DNA from: Acidaminococcus sp050873445
GTDB taxonomy: Bacteria > Bacillota > Negativicutes > Acidaminococcales > Acidaminococcaceae
Assembly (NCBI RefSeq): GCF_050873445.1
Contig: NZ_JBNMIU010000002.1
Span: 20,551 to 84,550, forward strand
Direction of reading: 5' to 3'
DNA length: 64,000 nucleotides
Shown here: piece by piece, positions 1 to 12,361 of the stretch
Numbering within the stretch: position 1 is the first letter of the stretch
Layout: every line of letters starts with the position of its first letter
Program-made: the position numbers and the translations under genes
Notes under the pieces: generated by a model
What the model was told of the DNA's origin: nothing
Seen by the model: the letters and a program-made list of their open reading frames with translations, nothing else
Database searches by the model: none

Positions 1-648
1 AAGCTGACGGCGGCCCATTCCGAAGGGGCTGTCATCGAGGGCAAGAACAAGATCGCCCTGACGGACTGTACCCTGGAAGGGTCCATGGATGCCAATCGGA
101 AAATGGGGGACCGGTCCTTTGCCGAGGAGAACGTCCACACAGTCATGATCTACCAGTCCATGAGCGGGGATGCCGAACAGGGTACGTCCTCCTTCAGCAT
201 GGAGGGCGGCAGGCTCATCGGCCATCACGGTGACCTGTTCTATGTGACGAATACGGACTGTACCATCAGCCTGAAAAACGTGGCACTGACGAACCTGGAC
301 GGCCAGGGCGCCCTGCTGTGGGTGGCCGGCAACAGCGCCTCCCGGGGCTGGGGCATGGCCGGAAAGAACGGCGGCAGGGCCCAGGTGAACACGGAGAATC
401 AGAAACTCCAAGGGGCCATCGTGGCGGACACCATTTCCCGGCTGGATCTGACCCTGGGCAAAGGGACCACGTTCAAGGGCACTGTTAACCAGGTGGAGAA
501 CCAGGCGGGGGAAGCCACCGGCAGTATCAACGTAAACGTGGCCAAAGGAGCCACGTGGGAACTGACCGGTGACAGCACGGTGACCACCCTGCAGAACCAG
601 GGCAAAATCAAAAAGAACGGCCATAAATTGACCGTGATGCAGAAGTAA
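1..648 (+). CDS. C-terminal part of a large beta-helix/adhesin-like surface protein (5' end outside window)
   Basis: The frame is open from base 1 to a TAA at 646-648, so this is the last 215 codons of a longer gene. An internal ATG at 85 is not a convincing start because the same frame continues upstream without a good ribosome binding site. The visible part is rich in Gly, Thr, Asn and Val, with alternating hydrophobic residues in short repeated strands (for example TFKGTVNQVENQAGEATGSI and the closing KKNGHKLTV). That pattern is typical of right-handed beta-helix passenger domains of secreted or autotransporter-like proteins. No autotransporter barrel or LPXTG anchor follows, so secretion and attachment cannot be deduced from this fragment. 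Function unknown. Confidence 0.6.
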   Translation, partial: KLTAAHSEGAVIEGKNKIALTDCTLEGSMDANRKMGDRSFAEENVHTVMIYQSMSGDAEQGTSSFSMEGGRLIGHHGDLFYVTNTDCTISLKNVALTNLDGQGALLWVAGNSASRGWGMAGKNGGRAQVNTENQKLQGAIVADTISRLDLTLGKGTTFKGTVNQVENQAGEATGSINVNVAKGATWELTGDSTVTTLQNQGKIKKNGHKLTVMQK

Positions 649-654
649 AAAAGG

Positions 655-690
655 GGAGCTGTGAAAAACTCACAGCTCCTCTATTTCTTT
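655..690 (+). terminator. Intrinsic terminator of the beta-helix gene
   Basis: Ten-base-pair perfect stem (GGAGCTGTGA with TCACAGCTCC, 655-664 and 670-679) with loop AAAAC, followed by a pyrimidine-rich tail. It belongs to the GGGGCTGTG terminator family seen at many other gene ends in the window. Confidence 0.85.
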
Positions 691-737
691 GCCAGCGGAG
701 GCTGGCTTCCATCGACTAGTGACTAGAGACTAGTGAC
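691..737. repeat. Intergenic hairpin plus TAGTGAC-unit repeat
   Basis: A small hairpin GCCAGC..GCTGGC is followed by TTCCATCG and about three ACTAGTGAC/ACTAGAGAC units. The same arrangement, degenerate, recurs at 28121-28153; unit runs without the hairpin recur near 10652, 62055 and 63596. Non-coding; nature unknown. Confidence 0.6.
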
Positions 738-740
738 TTT

Positions 741-2228
741 TTATTCTTCTTTTAGCTTTTCAACTGCCTCGTCGTACCGGGCCACCACTTCCGGCTCCGG
801 TTCCTTGTCCAGATGGCTCACCAGCAGGATGGCCAGGGAAGACAGGATAAATCCGGGGATGATTTCGTAAACACCGGTGAAGGCGAAGAAGTTCTTCCAT
901 ACCAGTACGGTGGTACCGCCCACGATGATGCCTGCAAAGGCTCCGTTGGTGGTCATCCGGCGCCAGAACAGGGAGAACAGCACCAGCGGACCGAAGGCGG
1001 CTCCGAAACCGGCCCAGGCGTAAGATACGATGTTCAGGATCATGCTGTCCGGATTCATGGCCAGCACCAGGGAAAGAGCGGAAACCACGATGATCATCAT
1101 GCGGCTCATGCGTACCAGTTCCCCGGCTGTGGCCTTGGGATTGATCAGGATCTTGTAGAAGTCAGTGGTGAACGACGAGGCTGCTACCAGCAGCTGGCTG
1201 TCCGAGGTGCTCATGATGGCTCCCAGGATACCGGAAGTGATGATGCCGGCGATGAAGGGATGGTAGAAATGGCCCGTCATCTGGATGAAGACGGTTTCAG
1301 CGGCGCCGCCCTTCAGCACATCGCCCAGGTAGACACGGCCGGTGAGCCCTACCAGGACAGCCATGGCCAGAGAAATCACTACCCAGGTCACAGCGATGTG
1401 GGTGGCCTGTTTGATGCTCTTGGGATCCCGGATGGCCATGAACCGGACCAGGATGTGGGGCTGTCCGAAGTAGCCCAGGCCCCAGGCCAGCAAGGAGATG
1501 ATGGCCGTCAGGCTCAGCATGCTGCCGTCAGCACCCTGGAGCAGGCTGAAATAATTGGGGCTGATGGCGTTCAGGCGATCGATGGTGGCATCCACGCCGC
1601 CGATGGTATACATGGCCGTGATGGGCACGATCAGGATGGAGAAGAACATCAGGAAGCCTTGGAACAGGTCCGTCCAGCACACGGCGGCAAAGCCCCCCAT
1701 CAGGGTGTAGAATACCACGATGCCGGCGGTGAGGAACAGGGAATACCGGTAATCCAGCCCGAACGCCGTATTGAACAGTTTTCCCCCGGCTACGAAACTG
1801 GAAGAGGTATAGATCAGGAAAAAGATGAAAATGAAGAAGGCGGAGGCAATCCGCAGCTTCTTGTGTTTGTCGTAGAACCGGTTGTCGAAGTACTCCGGCA
1901 GGGTAATGGCATTGCCCATGATTCTGGTGAAGACCCGCAGCCGTTTGGCAACTACCATCCAGTTGACCCAGGTACCCAGGATCAGGCCCAGGGCAATCCA
2001 GAAGGCGCTGATGCCGGCCATGTAGGCATACCCCGGCAGTCCCATGAGCATCCAGCCGCTCATGTCCGAAGCTTCGGCACTCATGGAAGTGACCCAGGGT
2101 CCCAGGGCCCGTCCCCCCAGGGCGTAACCTTCCATGTCCTCATCCTTTTTATACGTGATCAGACCGATTCCGACTAGGAACGCAAAATACAGAACCAGGG
2201 CGATCACCGTGCTCAATGCAATATGCAT
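741..2228 (-). CDS. putP: Sodium/proline symporter (SSS family)
   Basis: Predicted 495-residue inner-membrane Na+/proline symporter of the solute:sodium symporter family, about the usual PutP length. About 12-13 hydrophobic segments are visible. The family signature region near residues 40-60 (ALGGRALGPWVTSMSAEASD, then SGWMLMGLPG) is intact, and this loop shapes Na+ and proline binding. The start chosen is ATG at 2228 (MHIALST), preceded by AAGGAAG at good distance. The open frame continues upstream to 2831, but that extension is not membrane-like and overlaps the divergent gene. It is monocistronic, diverging from the DUF1934-argS operon, with its own promoter at 2269-2298. It would supply proline for use as osmolyte or fermentation substrate. 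Confidence 0.93.
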   Translation of the reverse strand: MHIALSTVIALVLYFAFLVGIGLITYKKDEDMEGYALGGRALGPWVTSMSAEASDMSGWMLMGLPGYAYMAGISAFWIALGLILGTWVNWMVVAKRLRVFTRIMGNAITLPEYFDNRFYDKHKKLRIASAFFIFIFFLIYTSSSFVAGGKLFNTAFGLDYRYSLFLTAGIVVFYTLMGGFAAVCWTDLFQGFLMFFSILIVPITAMYTIGGVDATIDRLNAISPNYFSLLQGADGSMLSLTAIISLLAWGLGYFGQPHILVRFMAIRDPKSIKQATHIAVTWVVISLAMAVLVGLTGRVYLGDVLKGGAAETVFIQMTGHFYHPFIAGIITSGILGAIMSTSDSQLLVAASSFTTDFYKILINPKATAGELVRMSRMMIIVVSALSLVLAMNPDSMILNIVSYAWAGFGAAFGPLVLFSLFWRRMTTNGAFAGIIVGGTTVLVWKNFFAFTGVYEIIPGFILSSLAILLVSHLDKEPEPEVVARYDEAVEKLKEE

Positions 2229-2268
2229 AGATACACTTCCTTTCCTTTCGTTTTCAAGAATAGATTTC

Positions 2269-2298
2269 ATTATATAATAGAATCCATCCCTGTGGCAA
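2269..2298 (-). promoter_or_regulatory. putP promoter
   Basis: On the minus strand TTGCCA (2293-2298) and a perfect TATAAT (2269-2274) are separated by 18 bp, about 40 bp upstream of the putP start. Confidence 0.7.
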
Positions 2299-2336
2299 TA
2301 AATTGAAGAATTCCCTGCTTTCCTGAACTCTCCCCC

Positions 2337-2365
2337 TTGCCTTTTGGAGAGGATTAATATAAAAT
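2337..2365 (+). promoter_or_regulatory. Promoter of the DUF1934-argS operon
   Basis: TTGCCT (2337-2342) and TAAAAT (2360-2365) lie 17 bp apart. A leader of about 130 nt follows up to the first ORF. It contains GAGGG (2429-2433) that can pair with CCCTC (2489-2493), but no T-box or other recognised riboswitch motif was found in it. Confidence 0.6.
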
Positions 2366-2504
2366 AAACAAGAATAAGGCAAGGATAATCACTTTTTTGC
2401 TGTACAAAATAATCATAACGAAATCCGAATGAGGGCTTGCTCCTTCGCCGCGCTGATGGTGCTGGCTTGCACAGGGGCAACCCTCTACTTATTGTGGAGA
2501 CGCC

Positions 2505-2984
2505 ATGACACCTGTGAAGATTACCATCCATAGTGAAAGCCAGGGGCTGGGGGATACGAAACCCATTACGCTGGTGGCCTTTGGGCAGCTGACCGAAAAA
2601 AACGGGACCACCTACGTCCGCTATGCGGAATCGGAGGTCACCGGGATGGAGGGGACCCGTACCACCCTGAAATGGACGGCAGATTCCCTGACGGTGATCC
2701 GGCACGGCCGTTATGAACATCGGCAGCAGTACGAACGGGGCCGGAACAGTACGTTTCAATACAGGACCCCGTATTTTACTGTACCCATGACGGTGTTCAC
2801 CCGCAGCCTGGCCATTGACCGGCAGGAACACAGCTGGAAGGTGCGGCTGCTCTACGATCTGGAAATGGACGATCAGCCCAGCGGAAGTATTTGTTTACGA
2901 ATTGAAATCGAGGAGGAAAAAATCAGTGGACATGAAGAATGTACTGGCGGAAGCGGTAACAGCAGCCGTCCGGAAGGCCATTGA
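2505..2984 (+). CDS. DUF1934 family protein (YwiB-like)
   Basis: A 159-residue, mostly beta-stranded soluble protein of the DUF1934 family. In firmicutes such genes (ywiB in Bacillus) often sit directly before argS, as here. The DUF1934 fold is a lipocalin-like beta barrel; no catalytic residues are known. The ATG at 2505 follows GTGGAG. The 3' end overlaps argS by 59 bp, and the argS ribosome binding site lies inside this gene, suggesting coupled translation. Family membership is recognised from the opening (VKITIHSESQG) and the conserved YTRTxLxY-like strand pattern; the role is unknown. Confidence 0.8.
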   Translation: MTPVKITIHSESQGLGDTKPITLVAFGQLTEKNGTTYVRYAESEVTGMEGTRTTLKWTADSLTVIRHGRYEHRQQYERGRNSTFQYRTPYFTVPMTVFTRSLAIDRQEHSWKVRLLYDLEMDDQPSGSICLRIEIEEEKISGHEECTGGSGNSSRPEGH

Positions 2985-4584
2985 GGCAGGCAAGCTGCCC
3001 CAGGGCGAACTGGCACCGGTGGTATTGACCGTACCGCCCCAGAAATCTTTTGGCGATTTCGCCAGCAATTTTGCGCTGCAGGCGGCCCGGAATTTCCATT
3101 GTGCACCCCGGGTAATCGCCGGAGCCGTCCAGGAATTCCTGGATTGCCCTCAGGTGGATAAAGTGGAAATCGCCGGTCCCGGATTTTTGAACTTCTATCT
3201 GAAAGAGGACTGGCTGGCTGCCGCTTTGAAGGCGATTGTGGACAAAGGGGAAAACTACGGCAACCTGCCGGCGAAGAAAGGCGAAAAGATCCAGATCGAG
3301 TACGTGAGCGCCAACCCCACCGGTCCGCTGCATGTGGGCCATGGCCGGGGAGCGGCTGTGGGCAGTGCCCTGGCCAACCTGATGAAGGCCGCCGGGTATG
3401 ATGTGACCCGGGAATACTACATCAACGATGCCGGCAACCAGATGCACAACCTGGCTCTGTCCGTGAATGCCCGGTACCTGGAACTGTTCGATATCCCCTG
3501 CGAATTCCCGGAAAACGGCTACCATGGGGAAGACATCAAGGTGACCGCCCGGCGGATCAAGGCCAAATACGGCGACAAATTCATCCACATGCCGGAAGAA
3601 CAGCGCCTGGAACAGTTCCAGACCATTGCCAAGGAAGAGAAGCTGGCGGCCCTGAAGGAAGACCTGGAAGCGTTCAACTGTGAATTCGATGTGTGGTTCA
3701 GTGAACAGACCCTCCACGATGCCAACAAGATCAACCAGGTGGTGGATGAACTCCAGGAAAAAGGGTATGTATACGAAAAAGAGGGAGCCAAGTGGTTCAA
3801 ATCCACAGCCTTCGGAGACGATAAAGACCGGGTGGTGATCCGGGACAACGGAGTATCCACGTATTTTGCTGCGGATATCGCTTACCACCAGAACAAATTC
3901 CAGCGGGGCTTTGACCGGGTGATCAACCTGTGGGGGGCCGATCATCACGGGTACATCCCCCGGGTGAAGGCAGCCATGCAGGCCCTGGGCTATGATCCTG
4001 AACGGCTGGAAGTGCTGATCCTCCAGATGGTTGCCCTGTACCGGAACGGCCAGCTGGTGAAGATGAGCAAGCGGACGGGCAAAAGCGTCACGCTGAACGA
4101 ACTGATCGAGGAAGTGGGCACCGATGCGGCCCGGTTCTTCTTCATCCTGCGGAGCATGGACAGCCAGCTGGATTTCGACCTGACCCTGGCCACGGAACAT
4201 TCCAATGACAACCCGGTGTACTATGTACAGTATGCCCATGCCCGGATCTGCAGCATCCTGCGGCAGCTGGAGGAAGCCAAGGTAGCCCTGGACAAGGACT
4301 GCGACCTGACCGTCCTGAAGGAACCCATCGAAATCGATCTGATCAAGAAACTCAATGAATACGAGGAGCTGATCGAAACGGCGGCAGCCGAGCGGGCTCC
4401 CCATAAGATCGCCCATTATGTGTACGACCTGGCCGGACTGTTCCATTCGTTCTACAACCAGTGCCGTGTCCTGGGCGTGGATCCTGCCGTACAGCAGGCT
4501 CGTCTGGTATTGATTACAGCTGTGGGCAATACCTTGCGCCATGGTTTGAAGATCCTGGGTGTCAGCGCTCCGGACCATATGTAA
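2926..4584 (+). CDS. argS: Arginyl-tRNA synthetase
   Basis: Class I aminoacyl-tRNA synthetase charging tRNA-Arg; 552 residues, normal for the family. The N-terminal additional domain covers about residues 1-110. The HIGH motif appears as HVGHG near residue 135 (in SANPTGPLHVGHGRG), and a KMSKS-equivalent KMSKRTGK appears near 380. The C-terminal anticodon-binding helical domain ends with SAPDHM, close to the usual PERM end. AGGAGG at 2911-2916 is 9 nt before GTG 2926, so GTG is preferred. ATG 2932 is possible, but its spacing of 15 is long. The open frame extends further upstream inside the DUF1934 gene and is not used. It is co-transcribed with the DUF1934 gene and probably with pyrG, 37 bp downstream. 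Confidence 0.96.
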   Translation: MDMKNVLAEAVTAAVRKAIEAGKLPQGELAPVVLTVPPQKSFGDFASNFALQAARNFHCAPRVIAGAVQEFLDCPQVDKVEIAGPGFLNFYLKEDWLAAALKAIVDKGENYGNLPAKKGEKIQIEYVSANPTGPLHVGHGRGAAVGSALANLMKAAGYDVTREYYINDAGNQMHNLALSVNARYLELFDIPCEFPENGYHGEDIKVTARRIKAKYGDKFIHMPEEQRLEQFQTIAKEEKLAALKEDLEAFNCEFDVWFSEQTLHDANKINQVVDELQEKGYVYEKEGAKWFKSTAFGDDKDRVVIRDNGVSTYFAADIAYHQNKFQRGFDRVINLWGADHHGYIPRVKAAMQALGYDPERLEVLILQMVALYRNGQLVKMSKRTGKSVTLNELIEEVGTDAARFFFILRSMDSQLDFDLTLATEHSNDNPVYYVQYAHARICSILRQLEEAKVALDKDCDLTVLKEPIEIDLIKKLNEYEELIETAAAERAPHKIAHYVYDLAGLFHSFYNQCRVLGVDPAVQQARLVLITAVGNTLRHGLKILGVSAPDHM

Positions 4585-4621
4585 GTGTAAGTTAGGCGAA
4601 AGCCAAAAAGGGAGGAAGAAA

Positions 4622-6241
4622 ATGACCAAGTATATTTTTGTAACGGGCGGCGTGGTATCGTCTTTGGGTAAAGGGATTACGGCGGCTTCTCTGGGACGGC
4701 TGCTGAAGAGCAGAGGCTATAAGGTCACCATCCAGAAATTCGATCCGTACATCAACATCGATCCCGGTACCATGAGCCCCTACCAGCACGGCGAAGTGTT
4801 CGTCACCGATGACGGTGCCGAAACGGACCTGGATCTGGGCCATTATGAACGGTTCATCGACATCAGCCTGACCCGGAACTCCAACGTGACTGCCGGCCGG
4901 ATCTACCAGTCGGTGATCAACAAGGAACGCCGCGGTGACTATCTGGGCCGTACCGTACAGGTCATTCCTCATATCACCAATGAAATCAAGGAACGGGTTT
5001 ACCGGGTCGGCCGGGAAGAAAATGCGGATTTCGTGATCACTGAAATCGGCGGTACCGTGGGGGATATTGAATCCGAACCGTTCATGGAAGCCATCCGTCA
5101 GGTGAAGAAGGATGTGGGCCGTAATGATGTGCTGTACATCCATGTGACTCTGGTACCCTTCATCGCTGCTGCCGGTGAACTGAAAACGAAACCCACCCAG
5201 CACAGTGTGAAGGAACTGCGCAGCATCGGCATCACTCCGGATATCCTGGTCTGCCGCAGTGAAAAAGAAATCAGCAAGGAAATGCGGGAAAAGATCTCCA
5301 TGTTCTGCGATGTGGATGCGGACGCTGTGTTCCAGTCCATCACAGCTCCCAGCATCTATGAAGTCCCCATGCTGCTGGAAGACCAGGGCATGGATAAAGT
5401 GGTGCTGCGGAAACTGGGCATGGAAGACAAGCCGAAGGATATGGCGGCCTGGCATGCCATGGTGAAGAAGATCCTGGCTCCCCACGACAAGAAATCCACC
5501 ATTGCTGTGGTGGGCAAATACGTGGAACTGCCCGATGCTTACATCAGCATCGTGGAAGCCCTGAAACACGCCAGCTATTTCCATGACGCCGATGTGGACA
5601 TTGAATACATCAATGCTTCGGATCTGGAAGATCCCAATGTGGATTTTGCCAAGATCTTCAAGGGCGTGGACGGCATCCTGGTGCCCGGCGGCTTCGGCGA
5701 CCGGGGCATTGAAGGCATGATCCGTGCCATCCAGTATGCCCGGGAAAACAAGATCCCCTTCTTCGGGATCTGCCTGGGGATGCAGTGCGCTGTCATCGAA
5801 TATGCCCGGGATATGTGCGGCATGGCCAAAGCCAACTCCACGGAATTCAACGAAGCCACTCCGTACCCTGTAATCTATCTGATGCCGGAACAGATGAGCG
5901 TGGAAATCAAGGGCGGCACCATGCGGCTGGGGGCCTATCCCTGCAAGCTGGTTCCCGGGACCCTGGCTTACCAGGCTTATGGCACCGAGATGATCAGCGA
6001 ACGGCATCGTCATCGTTATGAAGTGAACAACGAACTGCGGGACGAACTGTTCAGCCACGGTCTGGTACTGGGCGGCACCCTGCCCAACGGCAAACTGGTA
6101 GAAATGGTGGAACTGCCCACGGATGTACATCCCTGGTTCATGGGCGTACAGTTCCATCCGGAACTGAAATCCCGTCCCACCAATCCCCATCCTCTGTTCA
6201 AGGCCTTCATTGCTGCAGCCTTGAAGTATCATAACCATTGA
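4622..6241 (+). CDS. pyrG: CTP synthase
   Basis: Makes CTP from UTP, ATP and glutamine; 539 residues. The N-terminal synthetase domain begins KYIFVTGGVVSSLGKGITAA, with its P-loop-like ATP site. The C-terminal class I glutamine amidotransferase domain carries GICLGMQC (nucleophile Cys near residue 383) and the HPE catalytic pair in QFHPELKSRP near residue 513. The ATG at 4622 has GGAGGAAGAAA just upstream; a longer open frame from 4559 overlaps argS and is not used. All key residues are present. Confidence 0.97.
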   Translation: MTKYIFVTGGVVSSLGKGITAASLGRLLKSRGYKVTIQKFDPYINIDPGTMSPYQHGEVFVTDDGAETDLDLGHYERFIDISLTRNSNVTAGRIYQSVINKERRGDYLGRTVQVIPHITNEIKERVYRVGREENADFVITEIGGTVGDIESEPFMEAIRQVKKDVGRNDVLYIHVTLVPFIAAAGELKTKPTQHSVKELRSIGITPDILVCRSEKEISKEMREKISMFCDVDADAVFQSITAPSIYEVPMLLEDQGMDKVVLRKLGMEDKPKDMAAWHAMVKKILAPHDKKSTIAVVGKYVELPDAYISIVEALKHASYFHDADVDIEYINASDLEDPNVDFAKIFKGVDGILVPGGFGDRGIEGMIRAIQYARENKIPFFGICLGMQCAVIEYARDMCGMAKANSTEFNEATPYPVIYLMPEQMSVEIKGGTMRLGAYPCKLVPGTLAYQAYGTEMISERHRHRYEVNNELRDELFSHGLVLGGTLPNGKLVEMVELPTDVHPWFMGVQFHPELKSRPTNPHPLFKAFIAAALKYHNH

Positions 6242-6266
6242 TTTCTGGATGAATAGCAGGTACAAT
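6238..6266 (+). promoter_or_regulatory. glpX promoter
   Basis: TTGATT (6238-6243, overlapping the pyrG stop codon) and TACAAT (6261-6266) with an exact 17-bp spacer, about 40 bp before the glpX start. Confidence 0.65.
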
Positions 6267-6309
6267 GAAAGGGCAATGAAAATTGCCGAACTAATGGGAG
6301 GCGTAGTGA

Positions 6310-7272
6310 ATGAATAGAGAATTATCCATGGAATTTGTCCGCGTAACGGAAGCTGCCGCCATTGCCAGCGGCCGCGGCGTTGGCCTGGGCGATAAGAACG
6401 GCATTGACCAGCTGGCAGTGGATGCCATGCGGAAAATGTTCGACACCGTGAACATCAGCGGCACGGTGGTCATCGGCGAAGGGGAAATGGACGAAGCCCC
6501 GATGCTGTATATCGGTGAACATGTAGGGGCCGGCGGTCCGGAAGTGGATATCGCTGTGGACCCTGTAGAAGGGACCAACCTGGTGGCCAAGGGCCAGAAC
6601 GGCGCCATTGCCGTTATCGCCATTGCTCCCAAAGGATGCCTGCTCCATGCTCCTGATATGTACATGGATAAAATCGCTGTCGGCCCTCGTGCCAAGGGCT
6701 GCATCAACATCGACGATCCTGTGGGCGTGAACCTGGAACGGGTTGCCAAAGCCATGAACCGGAAAGTGAACGACCTGGTTGTGGTAGCGCTGGACCGTCC
6801 CCGTCACCGCAAGATCATTGAAGAAGTCCGTGCAGCAGGTGCCCGGATCCGTCTGATCAGCGACGGCGATGTGAACCCCATCATCGAAACCGGCCTGGAA
6901 GGGTCCGGTGTGCATATGTACATCGGCCGGGGCGGCGCTCCGGAAGGCGTGCTGGCTGCCTGCGGGCTGAAATGCCTGGGCGGCGATATGCAGGCCCGTC
7001 TGGTTCCGGAAAACGAAGACCAGGTGGAACGGTGCCGCAAGATGGGTATCGAAGATACCAAGAAGATCCTGACCATCGATGATCTGGTCAAGGGCGATGA
7101 TGCCATGTTCACCGCAACGGCCATCACCAACTGCGACAACCTGCGGGGTGTCAACTACTTCGGCAATGGTGCCCGGACCGATACCATTTCCATGCGGTAT
7201 TCCACCGGCACTGTCCGGTTCGTGGATGCCGTACATACCTTCAACCGGGACGACATCAACGTCAAACTGTAA
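6310..7272 (+). CDS. glpX: Fructose-1,6-bisphosphatase class II
   Basis: Hydrolyses fructose 1,6-bisphosphate in gluconeogenesis; 320 residues. The GlpX family is shown by the opening ELSMEFVRVTEAAAIASGR, the metal-site motif IGEGEMDEAP near residue 57 and the DPVEGTN lithium-sensitive phosphatase motif near residue 85. The ATG at 6310 follows GGGAGG at 6296. A terminator follows at 7302. An amino-acid-fermenting bacterium needs this step to build hexoses, which agrees with the presence of pgi at 49854. Confidence 0.95.
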   Translation: MNRELSMEFVRVTEAAAIASGRGVGLGDKNGIDQLAVDAMRKMFDTVNISGTVVIGEGEMDEAPMLYIGEHVGAGGPEVDIAVDPVEGTNLVAKGQNGAIAVIAIAPKGCLLHAPDMYMDKIAVGPRAKGCINIDDPVGVNLERVAKAMNRKVNDLVVVALDRPRHRKIIEEVRAAGARIRLISDGDVNPIIETGLEGSGVHMYIGRGGAPEGVLAACGLKCLGGDMQARLVPENEDQVERCRKMGIEDTKKILTIDDLVKGDDAMFTATAITNCDNLRGVNYFGNGARTDTISMRYSTGTVRFVDAVHTFNRDDINVKL

Positions 7273-7301
7273 AAGACAAGAACGGAATAGCAGCAAAACA
7301 A

Positions 7302-7332
7302 CCGAAAGCCCCAAGCGGCTTTCGGTTTTGCT
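7302..7332 (+). terminator. glpX intrinsic terminator
   Basis: Perfect 9-bp stem CCGAAAGCC/GGCTTTCGG (7302-7310, 7317-7325) followed by TTTTGCTTG. Confidence 0.85.
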
Positions 7333-7359
7333 TGTTATCTGACATGTGAGAAGAAATCT

Positions 7360-10638
<3,279 letters not shown>

Positions 10639-10651
10639 TCCGGGGAGTGTG

Positions 10652-10673
10652 TTAGTGATTAGTGGCTAGTGGG
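10652..10673. repeat. TAGTGAC-like unit repeat
   Basis: Three degenerate units (TTAGTGA, TTAGTGG, CTAGTGG) between mfd and the flippase gene, followed at 10731-10745 by TTCCATCGGCCAGAGAC. The order is similar to the repeat at 691-737. Confidence 0.5.
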
Positions 10674-10764
10674 TAAGACATTGCCTGCGGAGCAGATATT
10701 GCGTTCAAAACAAATTTGGCGAAATTTGTTTCCATCGGCCAGAGACATCAAAAAGGAGGTTTCC

Positions 10765-12306
10765 ATGGCTGACCGCTTTATGAAAGGGACATTGATCCTG
10801 ACGGCCGCCGGACTGCTGGTGAAAATCCTGGGATCTGTGAACCGGATCCTGCTTTCCCGGCTGCTGGGCGGGGAAGGGATCGGGCTGTATCAGATTGCCT
10901 ATCCTCTGTACCTGCTGCTGGTGGCCCTGTCCTCCGCCGGAGTTCCGGCGGCCATGTCCATCCTGATTTCCCGACGGGCAGCGGCAAATGACCGGAAAGG
11001 GGCCCGGCGCATCCTGGGCATCTCGGCCGGACTCATGGCCCTGGCAGGAGTGGCCTTTGCAGCTCTGGCCTGGGTGCTGGTGCCCTGGCTCATCGATGGG
11101 GGCATCGTCAAGGACGGACGGGCCCAGATGGCCATGTTGGCGCTGGTGCCTGCCATCGGCCTTTCCATTCCTGTAGCCTGCTTCAGGGGATATTTCCAGG
11201 GTTTCCAGGAAATGACGCCTACAGCCGTTTCCCAGATCTTGGAGCAGTTTACCAGGGTGGTTTCCATGGTGGTGCTGGCCTGGCTGCTGCTGCCACAGGG
11301 CCTGGCCATGGGCGCGGCCGGGGCGGCTTTCGGGGCTGTGCCCGGGGCGGTGGCCAGCCTGGGCATCCTGCTCTGGTTCTATTACCGGCAGCAGAAGCGC
11401 TGGCACCAGGAGAACCTGTGCCAGGGGCCTGCACAGCAGCTGTCACTGGCCTCTACAGCCTGGCAGCTGGTTTCCCTGGCTCTGCCGGTGACATGTGCCA
11501 ATCTGATGGTGCCCGTGGTCAGTGGTATCGAGATGATCCTGGTGCCTGACCGCCTGCTGGCAGCGGGCTTTACGGTGGCCGCTTCCACCCGGGGGCTGGG
11601 CTACCTTTCCGGTATGGCCATGCCCCTGGTCAATATGGGGACCATCCCCACCAATTCCCTGGCGGCCTCTGTGGTTCCGGCCGTGGCGGAAGCCAAGGCC
11701 AAAGGCCGGCGGGATGTACTGGAAAACAAGACGAAACGGGCTTTCCGCTTCTTCCTGCTATTGAATGTACCGGCGGCTGTGGGGGTGTACCTGCTGGGTA
11801 CGCCCATTTCCCAGGTGCTGTACGGCACCCGGTTCGCCGGACCGGTCATTACGGCCCTGGCTCCGGCCATCCTGTTCCTAGGGCTTCACCAGGTATCCAC
11901 GGCTCTGCTCCAGGGTCTGGGGCATACCCGGGTTCCGATGTGCAACATGCTGCTGAGCCTGCTGGTGAAGGTAGGGTTCCTGTGGACGTTGACGGCCATC
12001 CCGGCTTATAACATCAGGGGTGCAGCCTGGGCTACCGATGCCAATCTGGCGGCTGCCGGCCTGGCCAATCTGGGCTTCCTGTATTACACCGACCGGCTGA
12101 CCCTGCCCTGGAAGAATCTGGGCCGCATCATCCTGTCCGCAGCCGTCATGGGTGTGGCCGTGTATGTCCTGGGTCCGGTAGTCAGCAGTTTCCTGCCAGG
12201 CAGGATCCTGTGGCTCATGGCCGAAGTGGTACTGGGGGCCGGAGTGTACGGGACGATGCTGGTGTTGACCCGGGAGCTGCGGATTTCTGATTTCAAAAGA
12301 AGATAA
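10765..12306 (+). CDS. MATE/MurJ-type flippase, SpoVB-like
   Basis: A 513-residue polytopic membrane protein of the multidrug/oligosaccharidyl-lipid/polysaccharide exporter superfamily, SpoVB/YabM branch. About 14 hydrophobic segments are present; the N-terminus GTLILTAAGLLVKILGSVNR is typical. It probably flips a lipid-linked cell-envelope precursor. Its position between mfd and mazG matches yabM in Bacillus. The start is ATG 10765 with AAGGAGG 5-6 bp upstream; an in-frame codon at 10669 is discarded. Whether it flips lipid II or another polyprenyl sugar cannot be told from sequence; a SpoVB name would mislead in a probable non-sporulating organism. Confidence 0.85.
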   Translation: MADRFMKGTLILTAAGLLVKILGSVNRILLSRLLGGEGIGLYQIAYPLYLLLVALSSAGVPAAMSILISRRAAANDRKGARRILGISAGLMALAGVAFAALAWVLVPWLIDGGIVKDGRAQMAMLALVPAIGLSIPVACFRGYFQGFQEMTPTAVSQILEQFTRVVSMVVLAWLLLPQGLAMGAAGAAFGAVPGAVASLGILLWFYYRQQKRWHQENLCQGPAQQLSLASTAWQLVSLALPVTCANLMVPVVSGIEMILVPDRLLAAGFTVAASTRGLGYLSGMAMPLVNMGTIPTNSLAASVVPAVAEAKAKGRRDVLENKTKRAFRFFLLLNVPAAVGVYLLGTPISQVLYGTRFAGPVITALAPAILFLGLHQVSTALLQGLGHTRVPMCNMLLSLLVKVGFLWTLTAIPAYNIRGAAWATDANLAAAGLANLGFLYYTDRLTLPWKNLGRIILSAAVMGVAVYVLGPVVSSFLPGRILWLMAEVVLGAGVYGTMLVLTRELRISDFKRR

Positions 12307-12361
12307 AGGGCCAGAGACGACTGTGGAATCTTCCCTACAGCCCATGATAAAGGAGACAACC

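Noticed and set aside
2229..2831. N-terminal extension of the PutP frame by about 200 residues
   Set aside because: It is not membrane-like, overlaps the divergent DUF1934 gene, and the internal ATG 2228 has a good ribosome binding site and promoter.
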